64,000 nucleotides of DNA from Dactylorhiza incarnata (GCA_033032865.1 JAWHQI010000051.1:10186001-10250000), one strand, 5' to 3'. Positions 1 through 11,831 are shown, numbered from the stretch's first letter. Notes: a model not told the origin generated them from the letters alone. Made by a program: numbers and translations.

Positions 1-740
1 TCTCCGGAGTGGAGAGCAGTCTAAGCTTACCTCTACTCTCGCTGGATTTTCAGAACAACATTCCACCCTCAGACGGATGGACAGACATAGCAAACCAACC
101 ATATGATGGAGGATCTTCTACGCCTATGTATCCTACACTGCGGGGAGCCATGGGAGAGACTGTTGACACTTATCGAGTTTTCTTACAACAACAGTCATTA
201 GTCCAGTATAGGCATGGCCCTCTATGAGGCATTATATGGACGGAGGTGAAGGACTCCACTATCATGGATCCAGGATGAGGATCCATAGGCACTCGGCTCA
301 GAGTTTGTGGAGGACACGGACGCTCAGGTGCGACTGATTCGAGACAGGATATTGCAGGACCAGAGTAGACAGGCCAAATACTATGATGTGCGGCATCGTC
401 AGGTAGAGATTTGGGTTGGAGACCGGGTATTCTTGAAGATACATTCTATGCATGGAGAATCACAGGTACGCGGGCGGAAGAAGCTTAGTCCTAGATATAT
501 GGGGCCCTGTAGGATCCTGGAGCAGATTGGCCCCTAGGTTTATTGACTGGAGCTGCCACCTGAGTTGACAGTTTTGCCTGACATCATCAACGTCTCCTCC
601 CTTAGGAGGGCTCTTCTACAGCCAGAGAATCAAAATTCTATTACAATTAGCCCAGTTGCATCTGATCGATTGGTCCTCTTAGAGACTTTGCAGATAGATG
701 ATACAGCAGTATGAGTCTTGCGGCGAGAGAAGTTCCGTTG
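1..740 (+). pseudogene. Ty3/gypsy integrase C-terminal fragment
   Basis: Degenerate 3' end of a Ty3/gypsy pol gene on the plus strand. Positions 1-300 read, through several frame changes, as the end of the integrase core (a remnant of the usual HPQTDGQTE and EALYGRR region). Positions 307-537 are open and contain a QSRQAKYYD stretch, then VGDRVFLK and LSPRYMGPC, which are typical of the integrase C-terminal domain of plant gypsy elements. Stop codons follow at about 535 and 712. Homology appears to end near 740, where the reading meets sequence shared with 49158 onward. The minus-strand G2 pol at 13400-13620 has a closely related QSRQAKYYD block, so this fragment is from a related family but in the opposite orientation. 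It cannot encode a functional protein. The 5' part of the element lies outside the window. Confidence 0.8.
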
Positions 741-1314
741 GTCAAGGTCTAATTATGAGTATTATCTACTGTATAAGGTTTGACAAATATTTCGACTTAA
801 TTCATCGTGGCCTGCATGTATCCATCATCTGCAGGAATAAACGACCCTAATTATGTATCCTACCTCCAGCCAAGGGACATGATTGCCCCGTCCTGGGTTG
901 ATTTCCAAGTCAAATTCTCGGTCATCCAGCCGCCACAACAACTGGCAACCACCACCACTTTCGTTAAGGTGGTGGCTATCGTTTGGCAGTGACATGCCGA
1001 TCGGAGATTGCCTCTCCGACAAACTCGAGAGGGGTAAAAAGGCTCGGAATTTCTCACCTTGCACACATGGATCACGTCTCAATTGAGCCTGATTTCTCTA
1101 CCTAAGGAGCTAGAAAGCTAGCATAGAGGGAGAGGAGGAGAAATGGACCTCAATTCGGGCTCGTCGGCGGGTGTTTTGGCCGATGGCCATGGTTTTCCTC
1201 ATCTCCAGTGAGATTGCCCGATCCGCTGACTCTCCACCAATAACTCTCTTCTTAGTGGTTGGATCAACTCCTTAGGACCTTCTAAAGATGATGGAAGTGT
1301 CTAATGGGGGTGGT
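741..1314 (-). repeat. G2 3' LTR, left segment
   Basis: Sequence matches 49158-49740 in the G2 5' LTR, including a GCCTGCAT block and the purine-rich GAGAGGAGGAGAAATGGACC block. It is cut at 1314 by G1; the matching sequence resumes at 11832. The left limit near 741 is where similarity to the second copy stops and the plus-strand integrase fragment begins. Confidence 0.7.
1310..1314. repeat. G1 target-site duplication, left (GTGGT)
   Basis: GTGGT is repeated at 11832-11836. The uninterrupted homologous site at about 49750 carries a single copy, which confirms the insertion point. Confidence 0.93.
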
Positions 1315-3836
1315 TGTCACAACCCGTATTTTCCCGAAATAAATTATATTATCAGAGCGAAGGGGAAAACACGCGTCATGATGCCACGTCCTGTAGGGGA
1401 CAACTACAGACGTTCAGGCGAGCATTCAAACGAACATTTTCTTTTACAAAAAGGGATGAATTAAGTAAAAGGATTATCTTTTAAGATTCATTTCATTAGA
1501 TTAGGAAGCCGTGTCCCTCGGCCCTGCGGTTTACCTAGCCGCACCTTATAAAAGACAAGCATTCACAACGGAAGAAAATAAGTTCACTTTATCCCCTACG
1601 GCGCTGAAGACTAGAGACGTCTCCAGGGCAATCGTCGGTCTAAATTTAGTATATAATAAGGAGTTATTAGTTTTATTTAGGTTTACGTTTTGCAAATATG
1701 TGATACTTAATAGTAAATGCAACAGACAGTTAAAAGATCGACTTTTCTTATAACGCTAGAAGAAACTGCTATAGTATACATCAAAATAAGCTTTTCCCAG
1801 AGTGTATAACCACAAAATAACTAAGTAGCAGAAAAGGAAGCTAGCAGCAGCAGCAGCAAGTAAACTAAGCAAAACCCACACGGGCGTCAACAACTGACAC
1901 GAACCCGCAGGGAGAAGAGTCCACAGTCCAGAAGGAAACTACAACAAAAGAAACTGAATCCTTACCTACTAGGAAGGAAAGGCCTCAACAACGATCAGTA
2001 CAACCCCGCTCGAACTCTGGCGGCAGCTACAAACCTGAACCTGAGGCATTCATAAGAAAAGAATGCCTCAGCCCAAAGGGTGCAAGAAAACAGCATGGGT
2101 AAAAGTAAGAGCAGGCAAGGTAACCAGTAGTATAACCAGTCTGAAAGGAGTATATAAATACATATATATATACACATATACACGTACATATATAACTATA
2201 TATATATATGCTTATATAAGGATTTCAGTAATAGAAGTTTATGAAGGATCCGTATAGAGCCGGTACGATAAGCAGGAGCATAACTAAATTTGGCATATAT
2301 AGCAAAAGGACCAGTGGTGGCGGACCCAAACCATGTCACTATCCACTCACAATAAGGGGTCATTCACCCCAAAAAAAAAAAAAGGCGCCGTGGTGGTGGT
2401 CTCATTGTCCCACCAACCACTATTAAAAGAATTATGATGGAGGACCCCATTGTTCCCTTACCCATCATTCCAGTGCAAACAAGTCCATCAATATTTAGCC
2501 AAGTAGTTATGAGAGGTATGCATAATTTAATAAGTAATCACAATTCGGGACTAGCATAACCCAATTCGAGGAGCAGCCCCCCAACAGAATGCATAACAGC
2601 ACCCCATATTAAATTATATGTCAACATCCCCCTCCACAATCAGAACATAGGTAAGGCAGCCCCCAAATTAGGGAATATGAGAATGTTAAACCAGGTGAGA
2701 CAATCAATATTCCAATGATTGAGGTACAGAAAGATGGCAAATTTTCTTATAAACCAAATACTCCTATTACTGCCAAGGTTGAAGGACAAAATAAATAAAT
2801 TTATTAACTGGGAAGAAGTTAATAAATCTGAAATTCATCCTACAGGGTTGTGAATAACTAAACATTCTGATGCTACGAGTAATGGAAGCAATCCCGATCA
2901 AGATAACTCAAGAAAAAGAATATTCCCCCATTGAACAAAATGTAAGAAGAACAACCCCAATCAGAGTAAATAAACAGCAGCCACCCATATACAATATGTA
3001 TAACCACAGCCACCAGCTCTAAATTTCCAAGAAAAGAAAGGGGCCTACCTCCTGATTATAACCTGGAAGGACAACCAGCAGCCCCCAACCCTGCCATTCT
3101 CCAAATAAAAAGAACGGAACAAATAGCTACAGCCTTGGAAGGATAATCCAACCCAATTTCCCCACAAAATCAACATAAGAACATCTCAATTTATGCAATC
3201 AGGAAAGGTTTCCAATGAATGCAAACCTTGGAGCATAAAACCCACACAGCAACCAAAAGAAAACAAAATGAAGGGGATGAAGAAGAAGGGGGGAAGAGGA
3301 GGAAGAGTTTTCTTGCCTCAAACTTAGCCGGAGAACCTCTAGATCGCGACAAACTTGCCGATGCCCTAGCCCCGGCGACGAAGCCAAGCCCGGTCAGCGA
3401 AAACTAGCTCCGGCAACCCCACCACGGCACCACCGACGACCGTCACCTCCGACGAAAAACCCTAGTCTGCGACCTCCTTTTTCTCTCGACTGGAGCTCGT
3501 GAGAGATAGAAAAAAAAAGAGGAAATGAATATCGAAGGATGGCTTGCCTTGGGGAGAGGAGGTGAGGCTTCCAGCTGTGCCACTTAAACCCAGATCTGCT
3601 TATATATATATATATATATATATATCTATATATATGCCTATACACTGAAACCTACTGCACAAACATAAGTATGCATAAATATTTGAACTTATGAAACTCG
3701 ACGGACGACGACGCTCCCAAAATCGTAACGGCCTTTCGCATCGACGCCCTAAATTAATACCTCGTTTTCAAATAATTATTATTAATTTCATATGTTTTAT
3801 TAAAATAATTATAAAAAAAAAATCCGGGGCGTTACA
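1315..3836 (-). repeat. G1 3' LTR
   Basis: 2522 bp, beginning TGTCACAACCC on the plus strand and ending GTTACA. It matches 9290-11831 with a constant offset of 7975 up to the TA microsatellite near 3600, which is about 20 bp shorter here. Small open frames inside it are identical in both LTRs and are not regarded as genes. Confidence 0.95.
3600..3635. repeat. TA microsatellite in G1 3' LTR
   Basis: Short (TA)n tract followed by CTATATATATGCC. The equivalent tract in the other LTR (about 11576-11630) is roughly 20 bp longer, accounting for the whole LTR length difference (2522 against 2542 bp). Confidence 0.9.
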
Positions 3837-3848
3837 GCCACCCCTCCT
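3837..3848 (-). promoter_or_regulatory. G1 polypurine tract
   Basis: On the minus strand AGGAGGGGTGGC lies directly before the 3' LTR start TGTAACGCCCC. This is the expected position of the plus-strand DNA primer. Confidence 0.8.
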
Positions 3849-3940
3849 AACAAAAGTTTCGACCCGAAACTTTGCAATAACGATGGAGGATAAGGAAAAA
3901 AAAAAAAAAAAACACGAGAGAAAATGACTTACCGAGGGAA

Positions 3941-6900
3941 CTAGCCGAAAAGGTGAGGATAGGACTCCTTCATCACTGCTTCTAGCTCCCAGGTCGCACC
4001 CCGAACATCCTGGTTATCCCAGAGGACCTTCACCATAGGGATGGTCTTCCGCCGCAACACCCGATCCTGCCTCTCCAAAACACGAACAGGCTGCTCCACA
4101 AAGGATAAATTGGGTTGCAGCACTGGCACGGAATCTAGAACATGGCGATCGCTGCGGACACACTTCCGCAGCTGGCTCACATGGAAAACGTCGTGCACGC
4201 CGGGGAAGGTGGCCGGTAACAACAACCTGTAGGCAGAAACCCCGATGCGTTCGACGATCTCGAATGGGCCTACATACCTGGGGTCCAGCTTGTGGCTCTT
4301 TCCAAACCTCTTAACGCCTGCCATCGGGGACACTTTAAGGAACACCATGTCCCCCACTGCAAACTCCAGATCACTCCTACGCCGGTTGGCGTACTTCTCA
4401 TAGCGCTCCTGCGCTATCCGCAGCTTCTCTCGGATCTGCGTCACAGCAAAACCCATCTCCTCCAAAGCCTCAGGACCCAGAACAGGCTTCTCGCCCACCT
4501 CAGCCCAAAACAGGGGAGTCCGACATCTCCTCCCATACAGCGCCTCAAACGGAGCCATCTGCAAGCTCTCCTGGTAGCTATTGTTGTACGCGAACTCCAT
4601 GAGCCCAAGGCGTTCATCCCAAGCTCCGCCATGCTCTAAAATATAGCACCGGATCATATCCTCCACGATCTGATTAACCCTCTCTGTCTGCCCATTCGTC
4701 TGCGGATGATAAGCTGTGGAATACCTGAGATCGGTGCCCAAAGCCCCTTGCAGACTCTGCCAAAAACGAGAGGTATACCTGGAATCGCGATCAGACACTA
4801 TGCTCGCGGGAACCCCATGCAGCCTAATGACCTCCTGCACATACAAAGACGCGATCTTCTCCATCGAATAACCGATCTTGTACGGCACGAAGTGAGCACA
4901 CTTGGTCAACCTGTCAACGATGACCCACACTGCGTCATACCCCCGCGGAGATCTCGGCAGTCCTGTAATAAAATCCATAGAGATGCTCTCCCACTTCCAC
5001 AAGGGAATATCCAACGGCGACAACTTGCCCCCAGGCCTCCTGTGGTCTGCCTTGACGCGCTGACAAGTGTAGCACTGCGCCACGAATCTCGCAATATCGC
5101 CCTTCATGCCGGGCCACCACACAATCTGCTTCAGGTCGCGATACATCTTGGTAGAGCCAGGGTGATAGGATAGGCTGGAGTCGTGAGCCTCCTCGCAAAT
5201 CTTCGCCCGAATCTGCTCCACCGCGGGTATGCACAGCCTGCCGCGGTACCGCAAAGTACCCTCCACATCAATCGAGAAATCTGGCAACTCATCCCTCTCC
5301 GCTCTACTCCGGAGGTGCTGCAAATCCAGATCATCCCTTTGGTGCAACTTTGCCAAAACAATCCAGGACGGCTCCTCAACCTCCAAACGAGACGGACCAC
5401 CACTGGGCTTCACCGCAATGCTCATCAGAAAGAACTCCTCCACCAAGGACTGCACAGAGAGTCCGAAAACAGAAGCTGACTTCCTGCTCAGGGCATCCGC
5501 CACTACGTTGGCCTTGCCGGGATGATAGAGGATCTCCACATCATAATCAGCCACATACTCCATCCATCGACGCTGGCGCAGGTTCAGCTCTCGCTGCGAG
5601 AATACGTAAATCAAGCTCTTGTGATCTGAGTAGATCTTGCACTCCACTCCATACAAGAGATGCCTCCACAGCTTCAAGGCATAGATCACCGCAGCAAACT
5701 CCAAATCATGCGTCGGGTAATTTCGCTCATGCACCTTTAGCTGCCGCGACCCGTACGCAATGACCTTGCCCTCCTGCATGAGGACACAACCAAGGCCCAA
5801 CAGCGAAGCATCGACATAGATCTGGAACTCCACTCCCTCAGCCGGGAGAGCCAAAACCGGTGCGGAACACAGCCTCCTCTTTAACTCCTGGAAGGCCTCC
5901 TCGCACTGCTCGCTCCAAACGAAAGTCGCTTCCTTCCGCGTCAACTTGGTCAGAGGCGCGGAAATGCCTGAGAAACCCTCCACAAATCTCCGATAGTAGC
6001 CAGCTAAACCCAGGAAACTGCGGATCTCCTTCGGCGACGACGGCCTCTTCCAGTCCAAAACAGCAGCGACCTTCACTGGGTCCACGGAGATGCCACTCTT
6101 GCCCACGACGTGACCCAAAAACGAGACTTGCGAAAGCCAGAACTCGCATTTGCTTAGCTTGGCGTACAGCTTGTGTGCCCTCAAGGTAGACAGCACCAAC
6201 CGCAGATGCCGAGCATGCTCCTCCTCACTCGAAGAATAGATCAGCACATCATCAATAAAGACCACTACGAACTGGTCCAGAAAATCCCGGAACACCCTGT
6301 TCATCAGATCCATGAAGGCAGAAGGCGCATTTGTCAGCCCAAAGGACATCACCAGGAACTCGAAATGTCCATAACGTGACCGGAAAGCAGTTCGCGGCAC
6401 GTCTGAGTCGCGAATCCTCAGCTGATGGTAGCCGGACCGGAGGTCGATCTTCGAGAACACGCAGCTACCCTGCAACTGGTCGAACAAGTCATCAATCCGC
6501 GGCAGAGGATACCTGTTTTTGATCGTGACCTTGTTCAACTCCCTATAATCGATGCAAAGCCTCATCGACCCATCCTTCTTCTTTACAAACAGAACCGGCG
6601 CACCCCAAGGCGACGAACTCGGCCTAACAAATCCAAGCTGAAGTAGCTCATCCAACTGCAGGCGCAGCTCCTCCAGCTCCCGTGGTGCCATACGATAGGG
6701 TGCCTTCGCGATAGGGCGGGTCCCGGGCTCCAAATCTATAGCAAACTCAATCTCCCGCTCAGGAGGGAGACCAGGAAGGTTGTCGGGAAAAACGTCCGGG
6801 AACTCCCGCACCACAGGAATGTCCTCCACACAAAGCGCCGACGCACAATCTGCAAGCAACACGGAAACAACACAGACCCGGCCATCAAACCCCGCCAAAG

Positions 6901-7369
6901 CCTGGGCACAGACTACCGACATAACTGAGGAAGTCTGACGCGGGAAACCGAACACGCTCCTGGGCTGGCCATCATCCATCAGAAAATCTAGACGCTTATC
7001 TCTACACTGAATCACGGCGTCATAGCGGGCTAGCCAATCCATGCCCAAGATCACGTCGAAATCCTCCAAGACGATCACCATCAGATCTGCATGGCTCGCA
7101 AATCCATCCAACACGATCGGACACTGCCTCACCCACAGATCCGACACCACTGAATCGCCGGACGGGTACTTGACACGAAACGGACCATCAACTCGCTCCA
7201 GGGCCCAGCGATGCCGATCGACAAACCTCTTGGCCACAAAAGAGTGGGTGGCACCCGAGTCAAACAGAACGTGCGCCCAACAGCCTCGAACCTTAAACAC
7301 GCCTAACCAAGCAGTATGGACACGCATCAACACAGGGATGAGGCATTGATATAGCAACCAGTTAAACAT
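3941..7369 (-). CDS. pol: G1 Pol polyprotein: protease, RT, RNase H, integrase, chromodomain
   Basis: 1142 residues, uninterrupted. Domains in order: aspartic protease with DSG at 37-39; reverse transcriptase about 225-400 with catalytic FIDD at 371-374; RNase H with acidic residues D520, E557 and D582; integrase zinc finger H729, H736, C766, C769 and catalytic D799, D860, E896 (D-35-E spacing for the last pair); and a C-terminal chromodomain about 1093-1141 ending YPHLF. This is the full set needed to copy and insert the element, and the order PR-RT-RH-INT is diagnostic of Ty3/gypsy. The chromodomain probably directs integration to heterochromatin, as in other chromoviruses. The frame is the same as gag, and five codons (TAG and four more) separate the gag end from the first pol ATG. 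Expression therefore probably needs amber readthrough or reinitiation; the ATG at 7369 is only the first available start. No key residue is missing. Confidence 0.95.
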   Translation of the reverse strand: MFNWLLYQCLIPVLMRVHTAWLGVFKVRGCWAHVLFDSGATHSFVAKRFVDRHRWALERVDGPFRVKYPSGDSVVSDLWVRQCPIVLDGFASHADLMVIVLEDFDVILGMDWLARYDAVIQCRDKRLDFLMDDGQPRSVFGFPRQTSSVMSVVCAQALAGFDGRVCVVSVLLADCASALCVEDIPVVREFPDVFPDNLPGLPPEREIEFAIDLEPGTRPIAKAPYRMAPRELEELRLQLDELLQLGFVRPSSSPWGAPVLFVKKKDGSMRLCIDYRELNKVTIKNRYPLPRIDDLFDQLQGSCVFSKIDLRSGYHQLRIRDSDVPRTAFRSRYGHFEFLVMSFGLTNAPSAFMDLMNRVFRDFLDQFVVVFIDDVLIYSSSEEEHARHLRLVLSTLRAHKLYAKLSKCEFWLSQVSFLGHVVGKSGISVDPVKVAAVLDWKRPSSPKEIRSFLGLAGYYRRFVEGFSGISAPLTKLTRKEATFVWSEQCEEAFQELKRRLCSAPVLALPAEGVEFQIYVDASLLGLGCVLMQEGKVIAYGSRQLKVHERNYPTHDLEFAAVIYALKLWRHLLYGVECKIYSDHKSLIYVFSQRELNLRQRRWMEYVADYDVEILYHPGKANVVADALSRKSASVFGLSVQSLVEEFFLMSIAVKPSGGPSRLEVEEPSWIVLAKLHQRDDLDLQHLRSRAERDELPDFSIDVEGTLRYRGRLCIPAVEQIRAKICEEAHDSSLSYHPGSTKMYRDLKQIVWWPGMKGDIARFVAQCYTCQRVKADHRRPGGKLSPLDIPLWKWESISMDFITGLPRSPRGYDAVWVIVDRLTKCAHFVPYKIGYSMEKIASLYVQEVIRLHGVPASIVSDRDSRYTSRFWQSLQGALGTDLRYSTAYHPQTNGQTERVNQIVEDMIRCYILEHGGAWDERLGLMEFAYNNSYQESLQMAPFEALYGRRCRTPLFWAEVGEKPVLGPEALEEMGFAVTQIREKLRIAQERYEKYANRRRSDLEFAVGDMVFLKVSPMAGVKRFGKSHKLDPRYVGPFEIVERIGVSAYRLLLPATFPGVHDVFHVSQLRKCVRSDRHVLDSVPVLQPNLSFVEQPVRVLERQDRVLRRKTIPMVKVLWDNQDVRGATWELEAVMKESYPHLFG

Positions 7370-7381
7370 AACGAGATTAAA

Positions 7382-7384
7382 CTA
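7382..7384 (-). promoter_or_regulatory. In-frame amber stop between G1 gag and pol
   Basis: Gag ends ...SFSL then TAG, and the same reading frame continues FNLVMFNW into pol without another stop. The codon following the stop is TTT. This could be a readthrough site controlling the Gag to Pol ratio, or a recent point mutation in a single gag-pol frame. The sequence alone does not decide. Confidence 0.6.
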
Positions 7385-8641
7385 TAACGAGAATGAGGAC
7401 GAACCTGATATCACCTGGTTCGAGCACTGCGCTTCCTCCTTTGTCACTGCATTTAACTTTACTTTCCCTCGATCTACCTGCTGCTGCTGAGGCGGTGGCG
7501 GTGCCACGGCTGGGAGGGCAAGGTGCTGGCCGGTCGACTGCAGCTGCGGGCACTTGGACTTCACATGCCCCTTCTGTCCGCACTGATAACAAACCTTCCC
7601 CTTTGACCAGCAACGACTGACGTCGTGCCCCCTCAGTTTGCATGAAGTGCAAAACAAATCATTCTTCAGGGCAACCTGAAGCGCCATCAGCTGTTGCTGC
7701 TCCTGCACACCCTGCCTCCTGAAACACTTCTCGAAGGGGTGGCCCACACGGCCACAGAAACTGCACACAACCTTCCCCTTCTTACTCGGGGCGGAGCTGC
7801 CCCCATCGCCCACCTTTCTCTTCTCCTTCCTAAGCTCCTTCCCTCTATTCTTGGCATTTTCGATCGCCTCTACCTTCAGTGCAGCCTCCACCGCATCTGC
7901 AAAGCTCACGGACCTGTAAGCGCTGGCCAACTGCTGGATCTCGCTGCGGAGTCCTCCCAGAAATCTCTTCACCCGGCTTTCCTCAGAAGCAATCAAATCT
8001 GGGGCGAACCTGCTCAACTTGGAGAACTCGACCTCATACTCCCCTACTGTGAGCTGTCGCTGCTTCAGATGTAAGAAGCTATTCATCAAGCGGTCTTGCT
8101 CCACTGAAGGTAGGAACTTCTTCAATAGCCTCCCCTTGAACTGCTCCCACGAACAGCCTTCTACCAGAGCCTCCTTCTCCCGGATCCACCAGCCCCTTGC
8201 CAAACCCTTCAGCTGGAAGGCGGCAATCATCACCTTTTGGTCCGCCGACGCGCCGGAATACGAGAACATCTCCTCCATCGCCAGGATCCAATCATCGAGT
8301 ACCATGAAGTCCGCCCTCCCGTCATAAGTCGGGGGTCCTAGCCTTTGGAAATGCGTGATAAAATTCATTTCTGGCGGCAACGCGGCAGGGGGAACCAGGG
8401 GTGCAGGACGGGCAGCCTCCGGCTGACTAGCCACGGGCTGCTGCCGCTGAGTGGCAGTCAACAACGTCTGCATCTGCTCCTGTATCGCGACCAGCTGCCG
8501 CGCTAAGGTCTCGTTATTCAGACGCAGCTCTTCAATCGCTGCTTCGCTATGCGCACCCGAGGTCTCGCCCTCAGACTGGGGAACAGGATTCGCGGGTCGA
8601 CGCCTAGGAGCCATACCCACTGGAACAACAACAAACAACAA
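7382..8641 (-). CDS. gag: G1 Gag nucleocapsid polyprotein with three zinc knuckles
   Basis: 419 residues from the ATG at 8641; a second ATG at 8614 (MAPRRRP) is an equally plausible start. The N-terminal third has a helical glutamine-rich segment (about 35-70). The retrotransposon gag domain spans about 105-240, with the typical WW pair at 151-152 and RFLGGLRSEI. A basic linker (about 265-290) leads to three CX2CX4HX4C zinc knuckles at 293-306, 331-344 and 351-364. These bind the genomic RNA during particle assembly. Many plant gypsy Gags have one or two knuckles, so three is somewhat unusual. The C-terminus ends at a TAG in frame with pol. It is intact and, given the near-identical LTRs, probably still able to encode protein. 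Confidence 0.93.
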   Translation of the reverse strand: MLFVVVPVGMAPRRRPANPVPQSEGETSGAHSEAAIEELRLNNETLARQLVAIQEQMQTLLTATQRQQPVASQPEAARPAPLVPPAALPPEMNFITHFQRLGPPTYDGRADFMVLDDWILAMEEMFSYSGASADQKVMIAAFQLKGLARGWWIREKEALVEGCSWEQFKGRLLKKFLPSVEQDRLMNSFLHLKQRQLTVGEYEVEFSKLSRFAPDLIASEESRVKRFLGGLRSEIQQLASAYRSVSFADAVEAALKVEAIENAKNRGKELRKEKRKVGDGGSSAPSKKGKVVCSFCGRVGHPFEKCFRRQGVQEQQQLMALQVALKNDLFCTSCKLRGHDVSRCWSKGKVCYQCGQKGHVKSKCPQLQSTGQHLALPAVAPPPPQQQQVDRGKVKLNAVTKEEAQCSNQVISGSSSFSL

Positions 8642-9271
8642 GATAAGACCGGATTCAGACCTCTAGGAAAGGAAGACATACAAATACTTGCTTTTGCTAC
8701 TGCCTTTTTCTCTGGGAAAAGTAAATACATAATATCACGCTATACTCAGGATGGTATACCATCCTTTACCTCTCGTGCACCTCACTCGTATGCACATAAA
8801 CTTAAAATCTTGCCTTTTTAAATCATGGGTGTACATGTGTCATCGCGTAGATCTCTGGCTTGGCGCGTGTGCTTATGCAATGTTATGCTATGCATGCAGT
8901 GCTATGCAAACTAAGAAAAGGTCTTAATGCATGCTATGAGCGGCGTACACATGCGATCTTATGCATCCCATACTACATATTATCGCATGCAACGAAAAAG
9001 AAAATCTAATGGACACGCATGCGACCTACGTTATGCATCCCATACTACATAACAGTCGCATGTTGTCACCTATGAGGATCCATATACAGACACATATTAT
9101 GCATCCCATACTACATAATATGCCCCGTATACTTCTTTCATGCTTATGAGTGTAGTGTTCGTGCTTCAGCCGAGATCTACCGATGACCCATCGGTGAGTG
9201 TATGCAATGATTAACGATTCTCACTGGACGGTTAACCGGGCCAACCAGACCATTTCCAGCAACCCGGCTAA
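8642..9271 (-). other. G1 untranslated leader
   Basis: Non-coding leader between the PBS and gag, about 630 nt. It contains three copies of a 20-mer (listed separately). This is where packaging or dimerisation signals would be expected. No convincing protein is encoded. Confidence 0.7.
8960..9117. repeat. Three copies of a 20-bp repeat in G1 leader
   Basis: TATGCATCCCATACTACATA occurs at 8960-8979, 9032-9051 and 9098-9117, spaced 72 and 66 bp apart. The copies are perfect although the intervening sequence differs. Confidence 0.9.
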
Positions 9272-9287
9272 CCTGGCTCTGATACCA
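9272..9287 (-). promoter_or_regulatory. G1 primer-binding site (initiator tRNA-Met type)
   Basis: Minus strand TGGTATCAGAGCCAGG, two bases from the LTR. The first 12 bases are the standard plant tRNA-Met(i) priming sequence. Confidence 0.93.
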
Positions 9288-9289
9288 AC

Positions 9290-11573
9290 TGTCACAACCC
9301 GTATTTTCCCGAAATAAATTATATTATCAGAGCGAAGGGGAAAACACGCGTCATGATGCCACGTCCTGTAGGGGACAACTACAGACGTTCAGGCGAGCAT
9401 TCAAACGAACATTTTCTTTTACAAAAAGGGATGAATTAAGTAAAAGGATTATCTTTTAAGATTCATTTCATTAGATTAGGAAGCCGTGTCCCTCGGCCCT
9501 GCGGTTTACCTAGCCGCACCTTATAAAAGACAAGCATTCACAACGGAAGAAAATAAGTTCACTTTATCCCCTACGGCGCTGAAGACTAGAGACGTCTCCA
9601 GGGCAATCGTCGGTCTAAATTTAGTATATAATAAGGAGTTATTAGTTTTATTTAGGTTTACGTTTTGCAAATATGTGATACTTAATAGTAAATGCAACAG
9701 ACAGTTAAAAGATCGACTTTTCTTATAACGCTAGAAGAAACTGCTATAGTATACATCAAAATAAGCTTTTCCCAGAGTGTATAACCACAAAATAACTAAG
9801 TAGCAGAAAAGGAAGCTAGCAGCAGCAGCAGCAAGTAAACTAAGCAAAACCCACACGGGCGTCAACAACTGACACGAACCCGCAGGGAGAAGAGTCCACA
9901 GTCCAGAAGGAAACTACAACAAAAGAAACTGAATCCTTACCTACTAGGAAGGAAAGGCCTCAACAACGATCAGTACAACCCCGCTCGAACTCTGGCGGCA
10001 GCTACAAACCTGAACCTGAGGCATTCATAAGAAAAGAATGCCTCAGCCCAAAGGGTGCAAGAAAACAGCATGGGTAAAAGTAAGAGCAGGCAAGGTAACC
10101 AGTAGTATAACCAGTCTGAAAGGAGTATATAAATACATATATATATACACATATACACGTACATATATAACTATATATATATATGCTTATATAAGGATTT
10201 CAGTAATAGAAGTTTATGAAGGATCCGTATAGAGCCGGTACGATAAGCAGGAGCATAACTAAATTTGGCATATATAGCAAAAGGACCAGTGGTGGCGGAC
10301 CCAAACCATGTCACTATCCACTCACAATAAGGGGTCATTCACCCCAAAAAAAAAAAAAGGCGCCGTGGTGGTGGTCTCATTGTCCCACCAACCACTATTA
10401 AAAGAATTATGATGGAGGACCCCATTGTTCCCTTACCCATCATTCCAGTGCAAACAAGTCCATCAATATTTAGCCAAGTAGTTATGAGAGGTATGCATAA
10501 TTTAATAAGTAATCACAATTCGGGACTAGCATAACCCAATTCGAGGAGCAGCCCCCCAACAGAATGCATAACAGCACCCCATATTAAATTATATGTCAAC
10601 ATCCCCCTCCACAATCAGAACATAGGTAAGGCAGCCCCCAAATTAGGGAATATGAGAATGTTAAACCAGGTGAGACAATCAATATTCCAATGATTGAGGT
10701 ACAGAAAGATGGCAAATTTTCTTATAAACCAAATACTCCTATTACTGCCAAGGTTGAAGGACAAAATAAATAAATTTATTAACTGGGAAGAAGTTAATAA
10801 ATCTGAAATTCATCCTACAGGGTTGTGAATAACTAAACATTCTGATGCTACGAGTAATGGAAGCAATCCCGATCAAGATAACTCAAGAAAAAGAATATTC
10901 CCCCATTGAACAAAATGTAAGAAGAACAACCCCAATCAGAGTAAATAAACAGCAGCCACCCATATACAATATGTATAACCACAGCCACCAGCTCTAAATT
11001 TCCAAGAAAAGAAAGGGGCCTACCTCCTGATTATAACCTGGAAGGACAACCAGCAGCCCCCAACCCTGCCATTCTCCAAATAAAAAGAACGGAACAAATA
11101 GCTACAGCCTTGGAAGGATAATCCAACCCAATTTCCCCACAAAATCAACATAAGAACATCTCAATTTATGCAATCAGGAAAGGTTTCCAATGAATGCAAA
11201 CCTTGGAGCATAAAACCCACACAGCAACCAAAAGAAAACAAAATGAAGGGGATGAAGAAGAAGGGGGGAAGAGGAGGAAGAGTTTTCTTGCCTCAAACTT
11301 AGCCGGAGAACCTCTAGATCGCGACAAACTTGCCGATGCCCTAGCCCCGGCGACGAAGCCAAGCCCGGTCAGCGAAAACTAGCTCCGGCAACCCCACCAC
11401 GGCACCACCGACGACCGTCACCTCCGACGAAAAACCCTAGTCTGCGACCTCCTTTTTCTCTCGACTGGAGCTCGTGAGAGATAGAAAAAAAAAGAGGAAA
11501 TGAATATCGAAGGATGGCTTGCCTTGGGGAGAGGAGGTGAGGCTTCCAGCTGTGCCACTTAAACCCAGATCTG

Positions 11574-11622
<49 letters not shown>

Positions 11623-11831
11623 ATATATATGCCTATACACTGAAACCTACTGCACAAACATAAGTATGCATAAATATTTGAACTTATGAAACTCGACGGA
11701 CGACGACGCTCCCAAAATCGTAACGGCCTTTCGCATCGACGCCCTAAATTAATACCTCGTTTTCAAATAATTATTATTAATTTCATATGTTTTATTAAAA
11801 TAATTATAAAAAAAAAATCCGGGGCGTTACA
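9290..11831 (-). repeat. G1 5' LTR
   Basis: 2542 bp with TG...CA ends, matching the 3' LTR apart from the longer TA tract at about 11576-11630. In the minus orientation it begins TGTAACGCCCC and ends GTTGTGACA. It should carry the element promoter; I could not assign a TATA box with confidence because of the TA-rich tracts. Confidence 0.95.

Larger units (their letters stand above)
1315..11831 (-). mobile_element. G1: complete Tekay/Del-like chromovirus (Ty3/gypsy)
   Basis: Full-length 10.5 kb element on the minus strand. It has a 5' LTR at 9290-11831, a tRNA-Met PBS at 9272-9287, gag at 7382-8641, pol at 3941-7369, a polypurine tract at 3837-3848 and a 3' LTR at 1315-3836. LTR termini are TG...CA and the flanking 5-bp duplication is GTGGT. 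The only LTR difference I noticed is the length of a TA microsatellite, so insertion is very recent. The C-terminal chromodomain after integrase and the 2.5 kb LTRs fit the Tekay/Del branch of plant chromoviruses. All coding domains keep their catalytic residues. The one oddity is an in-frame amber codon between gag and pol. It is the best candidate in the window for an autonomous element. Confidence 0.95.

Noticed and set aside
779..790. TTTGACAAAT as the left end of the G2 LTR
   Set aside because: Similarity between the two LTR copies continues about 40 bp further left, so this is not the border.
1511..1753. 80-residue open frame repeated at 9486-9728
   Set aside because: It lies in both G1 LTRs, has no recognisable domain, and is duplicated only because the LTR is.
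4041..6646. Several plus-strand open frames opposite G1 pol
   Set aside because: They are shadows of the GC-rich pol gene with no domains of their own.
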